The notes under the pieces are model-generated. The model had not been told where the DNA came from, did not search any database, and saw only the letters and a program-made list of their open reading frames with translations. From positions 17,855,254 through 17,919,253 of the forward strand of contig JADWOT020000002.1 of NCBI GenBank assembly GCA_036345935.2: 64,000 nt of DNA. Direction: 5' to 3'. The translations under genes were made by a program, and so were the position numbers. The DNA is from Taenia hydatigena (lineage: Eukaryota; Platyhelminthes; Cestoda; Cyclophyllidea; Taeniidae). Shown here piece after piece: positions 13,405 through 26,000 of this stretch; position 1 is the stretch's first letter, and every line of letters begins with the position of its first letter.

Positions 13405-13447
13405 GAATAAGCCATGGCAAGCTCCTTTCATTACAGTTTTATAGTAT

Positions 13448-13696
13448 GTTTCTCGTCATTCTGACTCGCTCTGTGGCGACATGAATGAAGTTATGGTCGA
13501 GAGTCCTATCTTTTTCGCCGATGACGAGGTGACGGCACTGAACCAGGTCGGTATTAGTGATGAAACCAGCATCTCTCACTGCTACACAGACATTGGGGGG
13601 AGTTGGCAAGGTGTTAAGGCTTCGGCGTCAGAAATGAGGGGCATTTGTTTTGAGGATTGCTATTTACTTTGTCACAATGCTTCGGCGAGACGTTAA
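13448..13696 (+). CDS. Candidate coding segment following the 12.97 kb frame
   Basis: The frame opens after a TAG near 13444 and runs to a TAA. An ATG lies at 13481. The peptide contains an acidic stretch, FFADDEVTALNQVGISDE, which looks protein-like, and it has no membrane segment. No family was recognised. Together with its upstream neighbours it forms a plus-strand coding-like island at 12.37-13.7 kb. Confidence 0.2.
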   Translation, partial: VSRHSDSLCGDMNEVMVESPIFFADDEVTALNQVGISDETSISHCYTDIGGSWQGVKASASEMRGICFEDCYLLCHNASARR

Positions 13697-13699
13697 ATC

Positions 13700-15390
13700 A
13701 GCGAATGCATTGCTTTAATGCCAGTGAAACAATGCAATGATAGTTCAAAATAACCGCTATTCAATTAATTGGCAGCTTTGATTGACTCATTGAGAATGCT
13801 ATGTCGGTAATTAATGTGCGTCGGAATCGAAGCGGCTAAGAGCTGTCGATGGTTTTCGTCCACTTGCAGTTCTTTCTTGTCTGCAGCTCACCATTCTGTT
13901 CATGGAGCTTGCTCCTTGGCGAACTATCAGCTCATCTCCTCTGACGCTCTACAAAACACCCACTTGCCTACACTATTTGCGCTTGATATGCTGTAGAAAA
14001 CGATATGACAAATCAAAATGTCCAATTTCTACTTTTTGAACAGACCCACATGTTTGAGTGATTACAGCGTTGTTAGTCATTCCACGTGAAGTGTAGACAC
14101 AGCTGGCATGGAGAGAAGCACATTTGAAATGAGCAACTGGAGAGAAGCACAATTCGTGAATGCAAATCGCACTTTCAGCTACGATGTTAGGTTAAATTCG
14201 ACCTCAACCGTCTGAAACCAAATCTGTGTATCCAGATATTTTGATGCACTAACTTCCTGCCTCTGCATTGTTCAAGATGTTTTGTCTCAAAGAAACGCAG
14301 AATTATCTACTTGCTTAAAGGTGTTTTGGTGGCCCCGGCTTTGCAGACTACAGGAGCGTTAATCTGTACCTTGCAAAAGAAATAAAAACAAACAAGGATT
14401 AGTCAGAAAAGTTGAAAATACACCTCAATATTAATTTAGCAGTGTGCATTAGGCATTCGATTTAGTGATCAGTAGATTTGTTTGCATTACCGATGTATTA
14501 CTGTAGCGGAGATAACAGAACTGCAATGACTCCTCTGCAGTGCTTCTGACTGGAGCATTTCCTAGTCAAGTTATTGTTGTGCTTTGTGCATCCTTAACCA
14601 CGATTTCGGACATTTGTGAAAGTGCAAGGCTTACGACATTTGGAGGCACTTATTATGCCTTTATTCACAAAAAACACTTTCGTGACTTTGCATTTAGAAA
14701 AAACTAGACACTTGTGGTCGATGAGTAATTTGAAAACCCATTGTTTTATTCCAGCTCTGCATCCTATTGAGGTAATCCTGGTACCGACTTAAACGTATTA
14801 ATTGTAAAATCGTTCATGAAAACCAAGGAACATGAAATGTTCTACATCACCAAGATTTTGTTCTCTTTTGAACGTCTTCTGTGAAACATCTGTAAAATTT
14901 ATTTTATTCGTGCAGTAAATGCCAAAGTCAGCAAACAGAAGTCATTGTGACTTGAATCATGCAATTTAGCGAGAAGTTTACTGTGGCAGACACGATGTCG
15001 CCGTTAAGTATTGCGCCATTAAGAGGGCGATACCTCTTGTCTTCGTAACTTGTAAGCATTCCAACTGTCTGCTCTGATTATCTCTCTAACAGGATTGTCG
15101 CTTTTTGGCAGTACTTAAAAGATTGTTAATGGATTGTGTCAAGTGTTGGCTTTTTCGACTAGAGGGGGGTTTAGCTTTTCACAGGCCCATGATGAGCAAA
15201 GATGAGAGTTGTCACTACTGCATCCGCTTTTTTATCTAAAATAAATCTTTAGTGTGATACTTCAGGTGCGTAACTCTTATGCTGGCAAAACTGCGTCTTA
15301 AGCATCTTTGCTACGCTGATCACTTTGAAACTGCTGGAATGAATGAGGGCTTATTCATTTCATCCTACTAGGCATAACAGGCAACGTTCG
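13700..15390. other. Unannotated stretch before family B
   Basis: AT-richer sequence without a recognised exon, repeat copy or RNA gene. The longest frame is about 60 codons (13814-13996). Confidence 0.4.
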
Positions 15391-18300
15391 CGTGATATTC
15401 ACGTGATATTCACTTTCAGGATGTGATTTATTCAACCCTCAATTCGTGGAATCATTGCGATGGTTCAAACTTGATCTATATGTTTGCTTCAACAGGCTGG
15501 ATGCGTCTCTGTCGCCAGAGACAAATAGCCGCTTCTGGTGCGAATTCGCAAAATTGCGCTTATGAATCCTTGCCTTGCATTGCAAGCGACATTATTGACG
15601 CATGCGGCTCTTCCGTGGAAGTGACGGAACATGCATTTGCAGCTGAAAGGGGCAAAGGAATGAATGCGATAGAGGCGAAAGGAAGAGAGGCTGTGGGCAT
15701 GGAAGGAGAGAGAGTGGGAAAGGAAACAAGCGGATTGGAGGTGGGCACTGTAGGATCACATTGCACGTTTCTTTAAAGCAGTCTTCATTAATTCCTCCCT
15801 TTCTCTCATTTTTCATGATACGATGGCTCGAGGATGCTAAGCACTGCTTTCCCCCTTTATGCCTCTTACATGGGGCACCAAATGTAATAATAGCGACGTG
15901 ACGCAAGTAAATGAAGCCTGATGGAACAGTTGTCAGGTTTGATTTTCCAAGGGCGGTGATGCGTTACTGCCTTTTATAAATTGTAACTGTTTCGTTTTAC
16001 TGTGATCTTGTTGACGCATGTGGTGTGTTCATTGTGTCGGCTATGGTGAGGGGTGCCAATTGTGGATGTAGTTGGCTTTCGAGCGGAACACATAGCACGT
16101 TGCAGTAAATGTGATGGTGGGTCGTAGTCGGTATGGGCGCATGAGAGGTGGGAGCGGTTCGTTAAGGCATTGCATGATGAGTAGCAAGAGGTAGACGCGG
16201 AATGAGTTGTGCTGCCATTATCGTAGGTTAAGTGCGCTATATAAAATCGCGTTTCCTTGGGGGCAATCCGCAGGTAGTCCATGCGAGTAGATGGATGTAA
16301 GGTAAGTTAGTAGATGCACGTTTCCCCGGGTAAATGGGAAACCAAAATCTTGCGCGCCATTAAGCATGACGCTTTTCTGTTTCTATCTAAGTGATGTTGT
16401 CATATGAGCTGTCATGAGATTACATTAGTGAGGACTGCAAGCTAATGACTAGTTTACGTGGAGTAAGCCGCGGGTTTTCTATCACATTCCTTGTCAAATG
16501 CTTATTAGAATTTGATGAATATAAGTTAAAATGTTCTTATTAAGGTAAAGTTTACCACATTTAGTAGACGACCCATTGGCAATTCTGTGGGTACACTTGT
16601 TGTAGTCGCTACGGTGTACTGTGGATGGGAAGTCAGATCTTACGAGTCGCACAATGTGGTAATTTTACCGTCAGCCTCTTGGAGACCGCGTCTTTTCTCG
16701 TCTGTCTAATGCAGGTTTAGCTTGCATCAAGGTGAGATGTCGGTGTTGTATGGGTACCTAGTGTAATTGTGCTTTTGAAATTGACAGTTGTTTTGTGCTC
16801 AATAGAGACGTCGTGGGACATATAATGCCCTTGGGTATAGTTTCACCATGAATGTATGGAAGGACTAGTGAGTTGTGGATAGAAGTGAGGTTGGTGCGAC
16901 ACCATGAGAACTGTAAGTCTGAGTCAGTAAATCACTATGGGGATCGAATACTATGCTTCATAGCTATAAATAAAAGGACTTGGTGGGTGAAGTTGCAAAT
17001 TTGCAGTGATTAGTTGTTCTGGATGGGTTACACTGGCTTCCAAGGTTTTGTCTTCTCACATCAAACTACGAATAGTTTATCGTGGGAGCGACTACGAGAT
17101 TGCTGATAGCGGTCATCCTGTTTGAGCAGTGAGAAGGCGAAAGAATTCCTACCCAAACCCAAATCTCTAGGCACATTGAAGGCGGAGGATGTAAAGTACA
17201 GAGAGAGACAAATAGTTTTTCGTCACAGGAGCCTGCAATCAGTGCATTAAAAATTTACAGTGAGAGAAGGTAGTAGACGAGAAGTGGTCGTGGATGGCGA
17301 TATTTCCTTGGTGGGCGATGTGGGAGCCAGTGGTGCAGCGTGGTGAGGACAAGGTGGCGAGTGTAACCTATCAAGCAGGTTTGAACTAATTCTATCAATG
17401 AACGTTGCAACCAAAGGTGGCTTCACGACGCATTCCTTCGCTTGCTTTCTCTTATGTGAAGGGTCGAAGCAGACAAAACCGGTGGTTGGGAAAAGGCTTA
17501 TACCCTGTCTAGAGTCACCCACGATCTCTATTATTGTTGTGAAAATCTGGATGCCAAAAGCAAGTAGACGGGCTTATTTACTTAACATCGGTTTGCGATT
17601 TTCGGCTTTTGAACAACCCTCCCTAGTCGGGTTGTCTACTTCTGTAAGTAGGTTTACCTACCCATGTTAAAACACCTCCAAGAAGTAGCTGATTACCAAT
17701 TAGTAATCAGCCTGTGTGCAGCACGGTTTCTGTGAAATGTGCGTCGGCATTACGTATCATCATTACAAGTGGGACGTTTGGTGTGTTCCGTTGGCGTAGG
17801 TGTAACAGAATTTTTGTACGCATGAAGATATTAAAAATAGAGCATTAGTCTCACCGATTAGACGTCTATTTATACGTCTAAGAATCATATAAATAACCGG
17901 CTCTATTAAGGTAAAATGGTGTAACTTTTGCCACTGAGGTAAATATTGTGGAGTCCGAGCTCATATTTTCCATTTTCCATTCTCTCAATCCGATAAGCCA
18001 TCTGCCGATGTAAGTTTCGACCTCCTCTCCATTTGTGCTTTTGATAATAAAGGCAAAAGCGAATGACGACGGTAAAATAACTCAACCGAAGACCATCGAG
18101 GAGGAGGTGATTGTGAACTGCGCGAACCAGCGAGCTCTGGTGGAAGTTACTTCAAGGCTGGCCGAGTGTCATGGAAAGCGAGAGCGAGTGCGGTCACGGG
18201 GCCAGGAACGAGGCGTAGAAGAATTTGCTACTGCTTTTCCTTCTTTAGAGGTGCCAAGCAATGTGTTGACCTCGACTACCACCATAGACATCAACAGACC

Positions 18301-19180
18301 TAAACAACACGACGGATAGATTAATTTCTCCCCATGTAGGGAAGCAAATGTGTTAGGCATTCGGAACGATCTTTTGCATGCTCATTTTCAATGCATTTTG
18401 TTAGACGTGTCACAATGAACTTCGATGGCGTCCTCAGTTCCACACCTCGCTAGAGGTCCAATACACTGCCACTCTCGGAGATTATTTATGCCACTCATTC
18501 ACGTCATCACCCGAAAACCACAGTCCTTTGTGGTCGCACCGGCAGACCGATCCATGCACAACATTTGATAAATTATTAAGCTAACAATGCTGACCGCTTT
18601 TACTGGTGTCAAATAAGCACAAGAAATGTTAACTAAGAATTTCAGCCTTAATTTGAAGGTGCATGTCCAGTCTCATGGCCACAAACATTTGATTGAATTC
18701 TTCCGCTTAACACATTCGAGGTCCTCACCGGCAATGCATTAAAGGTGTGTGTTTAAATGTCCAAAATGTCAGTCTGCTTGTCCGACTACAGGTCTTGCAA
18801 ACCTGCCTACCCTCCACCTTCGGAGGACCCATTGGAAAAGCGGATTTATGTGCTAAAAGCGCATCTAGGATTTAGGTGGTCAATGTCAAATTATAAATAG
18901 AATTTTGGGGCTTTATATGAACTGATTAGCATTCAATATTCACCCACAGAATTTGTATCATGTTCTTGAGCGTGGTCTTCATGACACTTAAATGCCCGAA
19001 ATTTCCACACTATCCGTATTCAAATGTTGAGGTACTTTTGCACCATCTAATACGATTGGTAAGTAGTGGTGAAGCAACGCTACGAATTCTGATGCAAAGA
19101 ATTCGACTAGCTTTAATGGACTTAAATAATGCCAAATATAATAAGGAGATCATACGCATACCAATCTGGTATTTATAAAG
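15391..19180 (+). repeat. Family B long repeat, copy 1 (about 3.8 kb)
   Basis: This matches 60249-64000 base for base over most of its length, at roughly 85-90% identity by eye, same orientation. The left edge is sharp: this copy starts with two direct copies of CGTGATATTCA, while copy 2 has one. Indels distinguish the copies: about 70 bases near 60690-60760 and 43 bases at 63781-63823 are present only in copy 2, and about 36 bases near 15968-16003 only here. A coding-like block lies at 18053-18319. The right edge cannot be fixed because copy 2 runs off the window. Confidence 0.85.
18053..18319 (+). CDS. Candidate terminal exon inside family B copy 1
   Basis: An AG just before 18053 (also present in copy 2) could be a splice acceptor, and the frame then stays open for 88 codons to a TAG. 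Codon choice is coding-like, with a GAG GAG GAG GTG ATT GTG AAC TGC run. The peptide starts AKANDDGKITQ, has an acidic patch (IEEEVIVNC), a basic middle (GKRERVRSRG) and ends FPSLEVPSNVLTSTTTID followed by a short basic tail. No membrane segment or known domain is recognised. In the second copy (62908-63173) the same frame is broken by a stop and a frameshift, yet its last part still reads closely. No upstream exon was identified, so this may be a captured gene fragment rather than a working gene. Confidence 0.35.
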   Translation, partial: AKANDDGKITQPKTIEEEVIVNCANQRALVEVTSRLAECHGKRERVRSRGQERGVEEFATAFPSLEVPSNVLTSTTTIDINRPKQHDG

Positions 19181-19689
19181 CCATGGGCTAGCGAATTGAA
19201 TTTGTTGGTTTCGTTGAGAAGGAAGGCGAGAGGTAGGCGGTGAGTGGGCCAGAAACAGACCTCCCAGTCAAATTGGCATCAGTGTGTGGACCAACCTTGA
19301 AGTGGCCCACAATTGCCTCAAGCCCTCTGCTGTAGTCATCACTCAATGCAGGCGTCATGCCCTTCTAACTCCCACTAAGCCCGGCACGCAGCCAGCTCTA
19401 TCGTAGCCTCCACCAGTGTTAGCTGAGTATCGCAGTTCACAATCACATCTCACTGGTGGTCCTTTGGTTGGGTATTTTCCCCGTAGTGATTCCCATTTGC
19501 ACCTAGGATTAGTAAATCATCATAGATGGTGTTGCAAGTGTGAGACGTGGAAATGGAGAGGATGTTGGGATTGTAAAATAGGAAATAGTAAAATAATGCG
19601 GTGTAATTCACTTACCTCAGAGGCAAAAGCCACACCATTGCAGCTTTGTGGAGCCAGTTATTAATATAAGTCCTTGATGTGTATATAAA

Positions 19690-19990
19690 CGTCTCGTGGG
19701 TGGGATTGCCGCTTCATTTTTAATATCTACGTGCGTGTAAGCATGCCAGTACACCCATGCTGACAGAATACGCCAAACGTCGGACGTGTAATGACAATGC
19801 GTGGGACGTCCAACGCACAACTACACAGAGCATCTGTTACACAGAGACTGATAACCTGCTGGTGGTCAGCTAGTGCGAGCAAGTGTTTCGACACGCATAA
19901 ATTAAGCATCTTAGATAAGGCGACAGCCTCCATGAGGAGATCGCATCAGAGACTGTTTTTTGCAGCAATGGTCTTAGGAGAAAACACGTC
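19690..19990 (+). repeat. Diverged inverted copy of part of family B (segment C)
   Basis: Read forward, this matches the reverse complement of 17690-17820 (B copy 1) and of about 62450-62660 (B copy 2). The plus-strand frame here contains NAQLHRASVTQRLI and CWWSA. The minus-strand frame of B copy 2 contains NAQLHRTRATHRLI and SWWSA. Over about 24 codons the two differ by one whole-codon indel and a set of changes biased to third positions. That suggests the stretch once encoded protein in this orientation, opposite to the 18053-18319 frame. B copy 1 has lost the frame through stops and shifts. Confidence 0.55.
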
Positions 19991-20035
19991 TACTTGAGTT
20001 TGACAGTAATAATTTCACGATTATTCATTGCAGCA

Positions 20036-20500
20036 TTGATCGACACGTAATTGCAAATTTAACCCTCAATATGGTTAATTTTGAATAATTGATCGATACG
20101 TGGCTGCGAATTTCGCTCCTGATGAGGGTAAATTTGACTTATTTATCGACACGTGACTGCGAATTCTGCTTTCATTGAGGGTAATTTCGAAGTATTGATC
20201 CACACGTGACTGCAAATTTCGCTCTTAATGAGAGCAATTTGAAGTATTGATCAACACTCGTCTGCAACGCTTGCTTTCCAATAATTTACAATTAAAGGTT
20301 TTTCTACTTAAGACTTCGAGCTTTGCTGTCAACTATTTTAACTTTGATATATTTGTCTACCCACTACTACGATTTCCGCTGTCTTGAGTGTATATTTGTA
20401 GTACTGACCAACACGGGATTTTGAATTTGGCTCTCATTTAGTGTACATTTGTAGTGTTGATCTACACGAGACTCCGAATCTCGCAGTTTCCCTTTTATTA
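20036..20500 (+). repeat. Degenerate tandem array of a 53-bp unit
   Basis: Units begin TTGATCGACACGTGACTGCG or a close variant. Starts can be seen at 20036, 20089, 20143, 20195 and 20247, then after a gap near 20345, 20404 and 20457, giving periods of 52-54 bases. The second half of a unit carries a CTCATTGAGGGTAATTT-like word. Sequence identity among the better units is around 70-80%. A stray 1.5-unit copy is at 53885-53945. The array is not a CRISPR: units are contiguous, with no spacers. Confidence 0.8.
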
Positions 20501-22570
20501 GCTTTTTTAAATACCCTTCTTTTTGCATTATAATTAAGATATGAGAAGAGATCTTAGGCCAGCGGATATCGTGCACTCTCTTGCAGACGTTTACAACTTG
20601 AGGAGCTCATTCTGTTTATAGGGTCTGAAATGTCCTCCTTTTATACCTATTTACCTTATGGAAAAACTTTATTCACCATCGGCCATTCCAAGGAGCGATT
20701 GTTTTAAAGACTGTTACTTGATCAGTGCGATGATGTTTTCAAACACGTATAGCAGCAACGCAAATGGGGTAGCCACCGTATACCATTATTCACAAGGCGC
20801 AAGTACAGACATCAAGGCATATACCGAATCTACAGTCCAGATGCACTGTGGCGTTGGCAGTGTAGAAATTAGTGAATATGCGCGGTGAAGGGAACTATGC
20901 AGTTGAAGAGATTTTACTTAATTGAGTTATGGGTGAGCTGCATTTACCCATTAGATGTGCACACAGTTCATTTCTTTTATGCTCGTTTTGCGGCAGCGAC
21001 AAGAAATATACCCACGCGTGCATATACGCGCGCAAGCCATGGTACCAAACTTCCGAGTGATCCTAGGATCTTAATTCACTAGAGCGTGAAGGCTTTAATG
21101 TGTGCATGTGTATGCATGTGTAAAATGTTGGATGAAATGCCATATATGAGAGCAATGATCCCCCATCAGCTAGTCTAATTTTTTACCAACTGTTTTTTTT
21201 CGAATCGGAGTACATTTGCGTAATTTTGAGCTCATATTTGTAATTTTTTTTCATTCTTTAAGCCAGAAGCAGCAGGACCTCATTCATTCCCATTAGGAGA
21301 AACTTAGAAATTCCGACTAATGCTTACGCCGCTAGATAACTGCCTGAAGTCGATTTTTTGCACATTTTAAGGAACAATTTGTTATTAAAGCAATGCTTAT
21401 GCCGATTCCTTTTAGACGAATTTCCTACTCTTCCACGAGTTTGTGCTGTACTTTTGCACTGACCTACTTCGCATTGTCCTCACCGGTGCTTGAGTCCAAT
21501 GCAAAGCACGCAAATTGAGACAACTTTAAAGTAGGCCAAGATTTTATTGTTCAAATGAAATTAGTTACAATATCTCCTTCAAGTGAAACTGAGGAATCTT
21601 GACGCGCAGCATAGATGCCTATCTAATTGGCCATAGGCTCACCGTGGTTGCTACATCCTCATTCCGGTCTGCACGCAAGCGATAACCAAAGTGGCTGCTC
21701 AACTCTACTCCATCATGTGTTAAAAGTGGAATTCAGTGAAGGACTGGACATCACAGCAGAATGCAATTCGTTGAATGCTCAATAAGGAACCACAACGATC
21801 TTCAATGAACATAGAGGAAATTTGAAGTGTATTTTTGCTCTAGCTTCCGCATTTGTCTAGCAAATTCGTATTATTTTAAGCCAAAAGATGAAGAATTTAT
21901 AGGACATGGAAAGGCTACTCATCGTTGACACCATATTAGGCTTACCATTTAGGCATCTGGATATTGGCGAACTTTGAATGGGTTCAGAACTACTTGACAT
22001 GCCACGACATGTGACACCATCATAGAGCTTGTTGTCAAACTATGTAAGACTGTTAATGCAGAGGCGTGAGAGGCGTAATAAACGTTATAGTGCAAACTAA
22101 GTAGTGAGCCTTGGCATGTATGAATCCATCAGATAACGAATTCGGGGCATGAGAAATGCACATTAGTAGTTTAAGGGGAGTGTTTCATTGACAAACTTCT
22201 AAGCGGTGTAAACAGTCTTTTGCACTATGATAGGCATTTATTCAAGGTATTGGGTGGAGAGGGATGTGGTTTAGCAAAATAAGTGGCACAAATCGCTGCG
22301 GATATTGTGCGCAGCAGTTAAACTAAGCAGAATCCAGACGGATCCTGAGAGAACCCATTGGCTATTGCTTAGAGGGCATATCGCTAAGGGGAGTGATTGG
22401 CACTTGAGTTGCATTCATGACATGTTAAGGGACTATTGTAAGTGGTTCGTTTAGCTGGGCTACTTTAGCTCGCTCCACATCGAGATAAGATGGACAATCT
22501 TTATGCAATACACCGCAGCCAACACTGATCTTGTTTTTGGCATGTGCACTGCCAAAAATCATTTTATTTC
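20501..22570. other. Unannotated stretch
   Basis: No repeat family copy, RNA gene or splice-bounded exon is recognised. A short TGTG/CATG-rich run lies at about 21098-21124. The frames at 20658-20888 and 20885-21082 have no recognisable features. Confidence 0.4.
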
Positions 22571-22799
22571 CTTGAGTTACTAGCACGTAGGTGATCGACC
22601 GCTGCAGATATATCTTAATGTCCTACTCACGAGAGTGATGGTGAGGAGCGGGGAGGCAGGAACATAGCAGTAGGGGTAAAATGAGCTCGAACGTCGCGTG
22701 CAACAATTAGAACCAACGAGGAGAGTATATGAGCGAACACCCTGCAGCACACGAGTCATATCAAAACAAGCAAAGAGACAGCCGAAGAAATGGAGTGTG

Positions 22800-23085
22800 A
22801 AAGTTGGTCGTGTCCCTATCCATGGAAGTGGGCACCGTGGGCTGAGGTTGTGACGAGCCCACAATGTGAGGAGAAGTGTAGATGGTGGCTAGTGCAGAAG
22901 CTGCAGTGGGGGATGCCGCATGCATGGTCGCCTATAGTGGTGCCGCAATGCGGGCAGCCGTGGGGATGGTCGCAGCAGTGATGGTAAGCGACTGAGGCTG
23001 TGCTCACACTGTCGATAGTGAGGATGCCTCCGAATGCTGTGGTGGTGGAGGCGCTAGCCGACGGTGTGCACATTCTCTTCTGCTT
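22800..23085 (-). other. GC-rich island with a His/Cys-rich minus-strand frame
   Basis: This patch is clearly more GC-rich than its surroundings. A minus-strand frame (22816-23073) is unusually rich in His, Cys, Thr and Ser, with words such as HHCCDHPHGCPHCG and SHHLHFSSHCG. Other frames on the same strand are also open and Ala/Pro/Thr-rich, so the biased composition alone keeps stops away. No zinc-finger or metallothionein spacing fits cleanly. It could be a low-complexity exon, a CpG-type regulatory patch or an old insert. Confidence 0.3.
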
Positions 23086-23099
23086 CCCTTTTACTTTGA

Positions 23100-26000
23100 A
23101 TCTGTAACAAATGCTGCAAATGCTGGTTACCTACAAAATTCGCACTTAAAATAATTTGAACCGTGTTCTTCATGAGCTATTGCGATTGCCGTAGCGGTTG
23201 TATTGGGCTTCCAAGTAGACTTGATGAACACAATCAGAACGGACTTGGCACAAGTGGGCAGTGCTTTACACTTGGAAATTGGCAGCAGTTACCAGTGGCA
23301 CACCCAACTATGCAACTTTCGTGGAAGAGTCAATTCATTTAACTGGTTAGATAGTTAAGCGACCACAATCTGACAGATAAAGACAGCAATGCGTTGAGCC
23401 ATATGCCCTCGAATCTGCCAAGTGACTAGAGGTATGCGAGTGCGAGTCACTTAAATTTACCCATGCGACAATAGCGTTTTGGTTATGTTTTGTCATCGCC
23501 CATGCAAACCCTTTTGTCCTCATCCCTCTGCTGCCCACTTCAAACAAACTTATTGAATTCTAAAATTATTCGCACCCCAAATTTGCATATTCATTGATTT
23601 GCTTACTCATTCACCAACATTTTGCAAGTCAATTTTCCTCTTAGGTGTCTACTAAGTACTGTCAATGTTAAACGCCGCTAGCTATAACAGCTTAAATAGG
23701 CTTCGAATGTGTGACTCTCTTGCCGTTATTAGGCCGGACTGTTTGCCCATTGCAATCGATTGAAGGGCTTTGCTCGGCTTAACGTCTCTGTTTTATTTCT
23801 ATTATCTACCAAGAGAAGCGTAATACATTTGTGCTAAGTTTTACGCACTTTGTTTCCACTGTTGCTGTATTTTGAACACTCACTACCTCCAACTCATGGC
23901 ACATAATCCCAAGACAGAGTCCAAAATCTAAGGTGTTTATGGGAAAAATTGTTTCTGGCGCACATGATTTCATCTGGTTGATGAAACGTGAGTTGCTAGC
24001 GTGGGTGAAACAAATATGCTCCAATTTAGTCGAGAACTGGGAATTGAGAGAAATTACACATTTGAAGTAACGAATGATGTGTTGACATTGAAATATTCAG
24101 AAGAGAAAGTGGAGCACAAACAAATTTCAGTTGGGCATGCCCAAGTATTAGCCACGACCTCTTAATCGTCCAAACTGCGCTTGGTTCTAGGACTTGAAAA
24201 AGAGCAGTTTACGGATGTGCTAGCAGGCTGAAAATTGTAAGGACAAAGCCGACGAGGAAGAGGAAAACAAGGTAGTAGTAAAGGAAGGTCATGTTCCCAC
24301 TATTGCGGCAAGATCAGCTCCCCAGAGTTGCGCCCGTTTAACTTGTGGAGATAAGCGCTCATCAGTCATTTAAATAGTGTACTGTTGCAACTGCTGGCTA
24401 GCATAATGCTGCGCCAGGCTCAGACCATGCCCGCATGCACGCGATCCAAAGGAAAAGGAAAATCACTTGCCTAAACTCAGTGATTGAGAAGTTGCTTCAC
24501 ACTTTTATAAACCACGTGACACCCTCGCGAAAGCCACGTTAGGTGGATTTTCAACATCCTACAAAAAAAGAAATGCACTTAAAGCTGTCCTTTATTTCAA
24601 AAGAAAAATCAAGTTTGTTTTAATCTCCGTTAAATTGATTTTAGCCTCAGCATGTGCGTCATCTGTTCTACAATATGGCTGCTTCATAACTTTTCCAAAA
24701 CTATGCACGGCAATCTCCAAAGTTTAAATATTATTCTAACAATTTGCAAGTTTTTTTCAAGTTGGAAGCGCAGCACAAATTTACCTTATAAAAGTTGGGC
24801 TTATGGAAAATTAATCGTTTCTGGTTTCTGCAAGAAGTTAGGAAATCACAGATGAGGCAGCAATTTTGCACCCAGTAAAGGGGGAAACACCAAATCACAA
24901 CTCTAACAAAGACTTGTATCTGCCAGTATTTATGACACTCTTTTGGTATTATTTAATGAGATGAGCTTATGTAGTTATTCTATCATGCAAACTCCAGAAG
25001 AATTTGTAACGAAAATGCTTAAAAACAAATGAATGTGATAGCCAATTGGATCGTATAACCAGTCTGGAATTCACATTCACCCATCGCCGTCGCATCCGAC
25101 GATGAGCAGGCATGTCTACTGTCGTCTGTGACAATTGGGAGGTCAGCAATTTACTAATCGAGTGGCCACTACTTTCGTACACAGGACAAGTGTCCAAATC
25201 ACATCGCTCTCTAAGCCACAAACGATTTTGCGATTTGTATCCCCAATCATGCCTAAATCCAAAAAAATCGCCCCTGATATCCGCCCAGGTGTATCTGTAG
25301 ATATCTGTCCTTGGACCGCATCCTCATTGTTTGCTTGATGGTCCTTCTTTTAGGGCTGCTTTCTGCCATTAGATTTTGGTCCAACAAATGTGCAACCCAT
25401 CCTGGTCGTTGACACTCCCCTCCCGATAATGGATGCAGAACCCAGGGATTAAAGCGCAATGACCCGATTCGTGTAGCCACAGCTACTACCACGATTATGA
25501 CCACCGCTTTAAAGAAACCCTTTAGATGTGAAAACACAGGAGTCTTCTTCATTGCAGCACCAAATAGAATAAACAGACCATTAGCAACTGATTCAAAGAA
25601 GGCTACACATCCACTTTTGCCGTTTTATCACTGAGGACATTCGACATTTTCAAAATTGACTTCCACTACACATCACAGACATCTACCTTCCGCACTCCAT
25701 CCCCTGTCCTTCAGCTGAAGCCCACTGCTTCTTTTTGTGCTTATAACCTCTCCAATGCAGTCACATTATTTCGTCCTGTCACGGACTTTAATACTGTGGT
25801 CCATCATAATATTGACCTTTTTCTTGATTGAATTTCGTTTTTTCTTCATCGCTGATAACTATGTCAAGTTCTTCTTGTATCTGCGTTCGAAAGGGTAGGT
25901 TATTAGTCAGATCTCCTAACCATTGTTTTAGCACATTATTCAGCCAATACACTGCTCACATTGAGGCTCACATCATGTAAATTTAGTCCACTTTCCCAAA

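Noticed and set aside
15560..15766. Minus-strand frame conserved between family B copies (15560-15766 and 60285-60614)
   Set aside because: The frame is open in both copies, but about 16 of 68 residues differ with about 25 base changes, so most changes alter the protein; there is no sign of selection.
15423..15776. 117-codon plus-strand frame at the start of family B as a gene
   Set aside because: The same region in copy 2 is broken into pieces by frameshifts, and the edge of the repeat coincides with the frame start.
20036..20500. CRISPR array
   Set aside because: Repeats are contiguous 53-base units that diverge along their whole length; there are no unique spacers and no cas-like genes.
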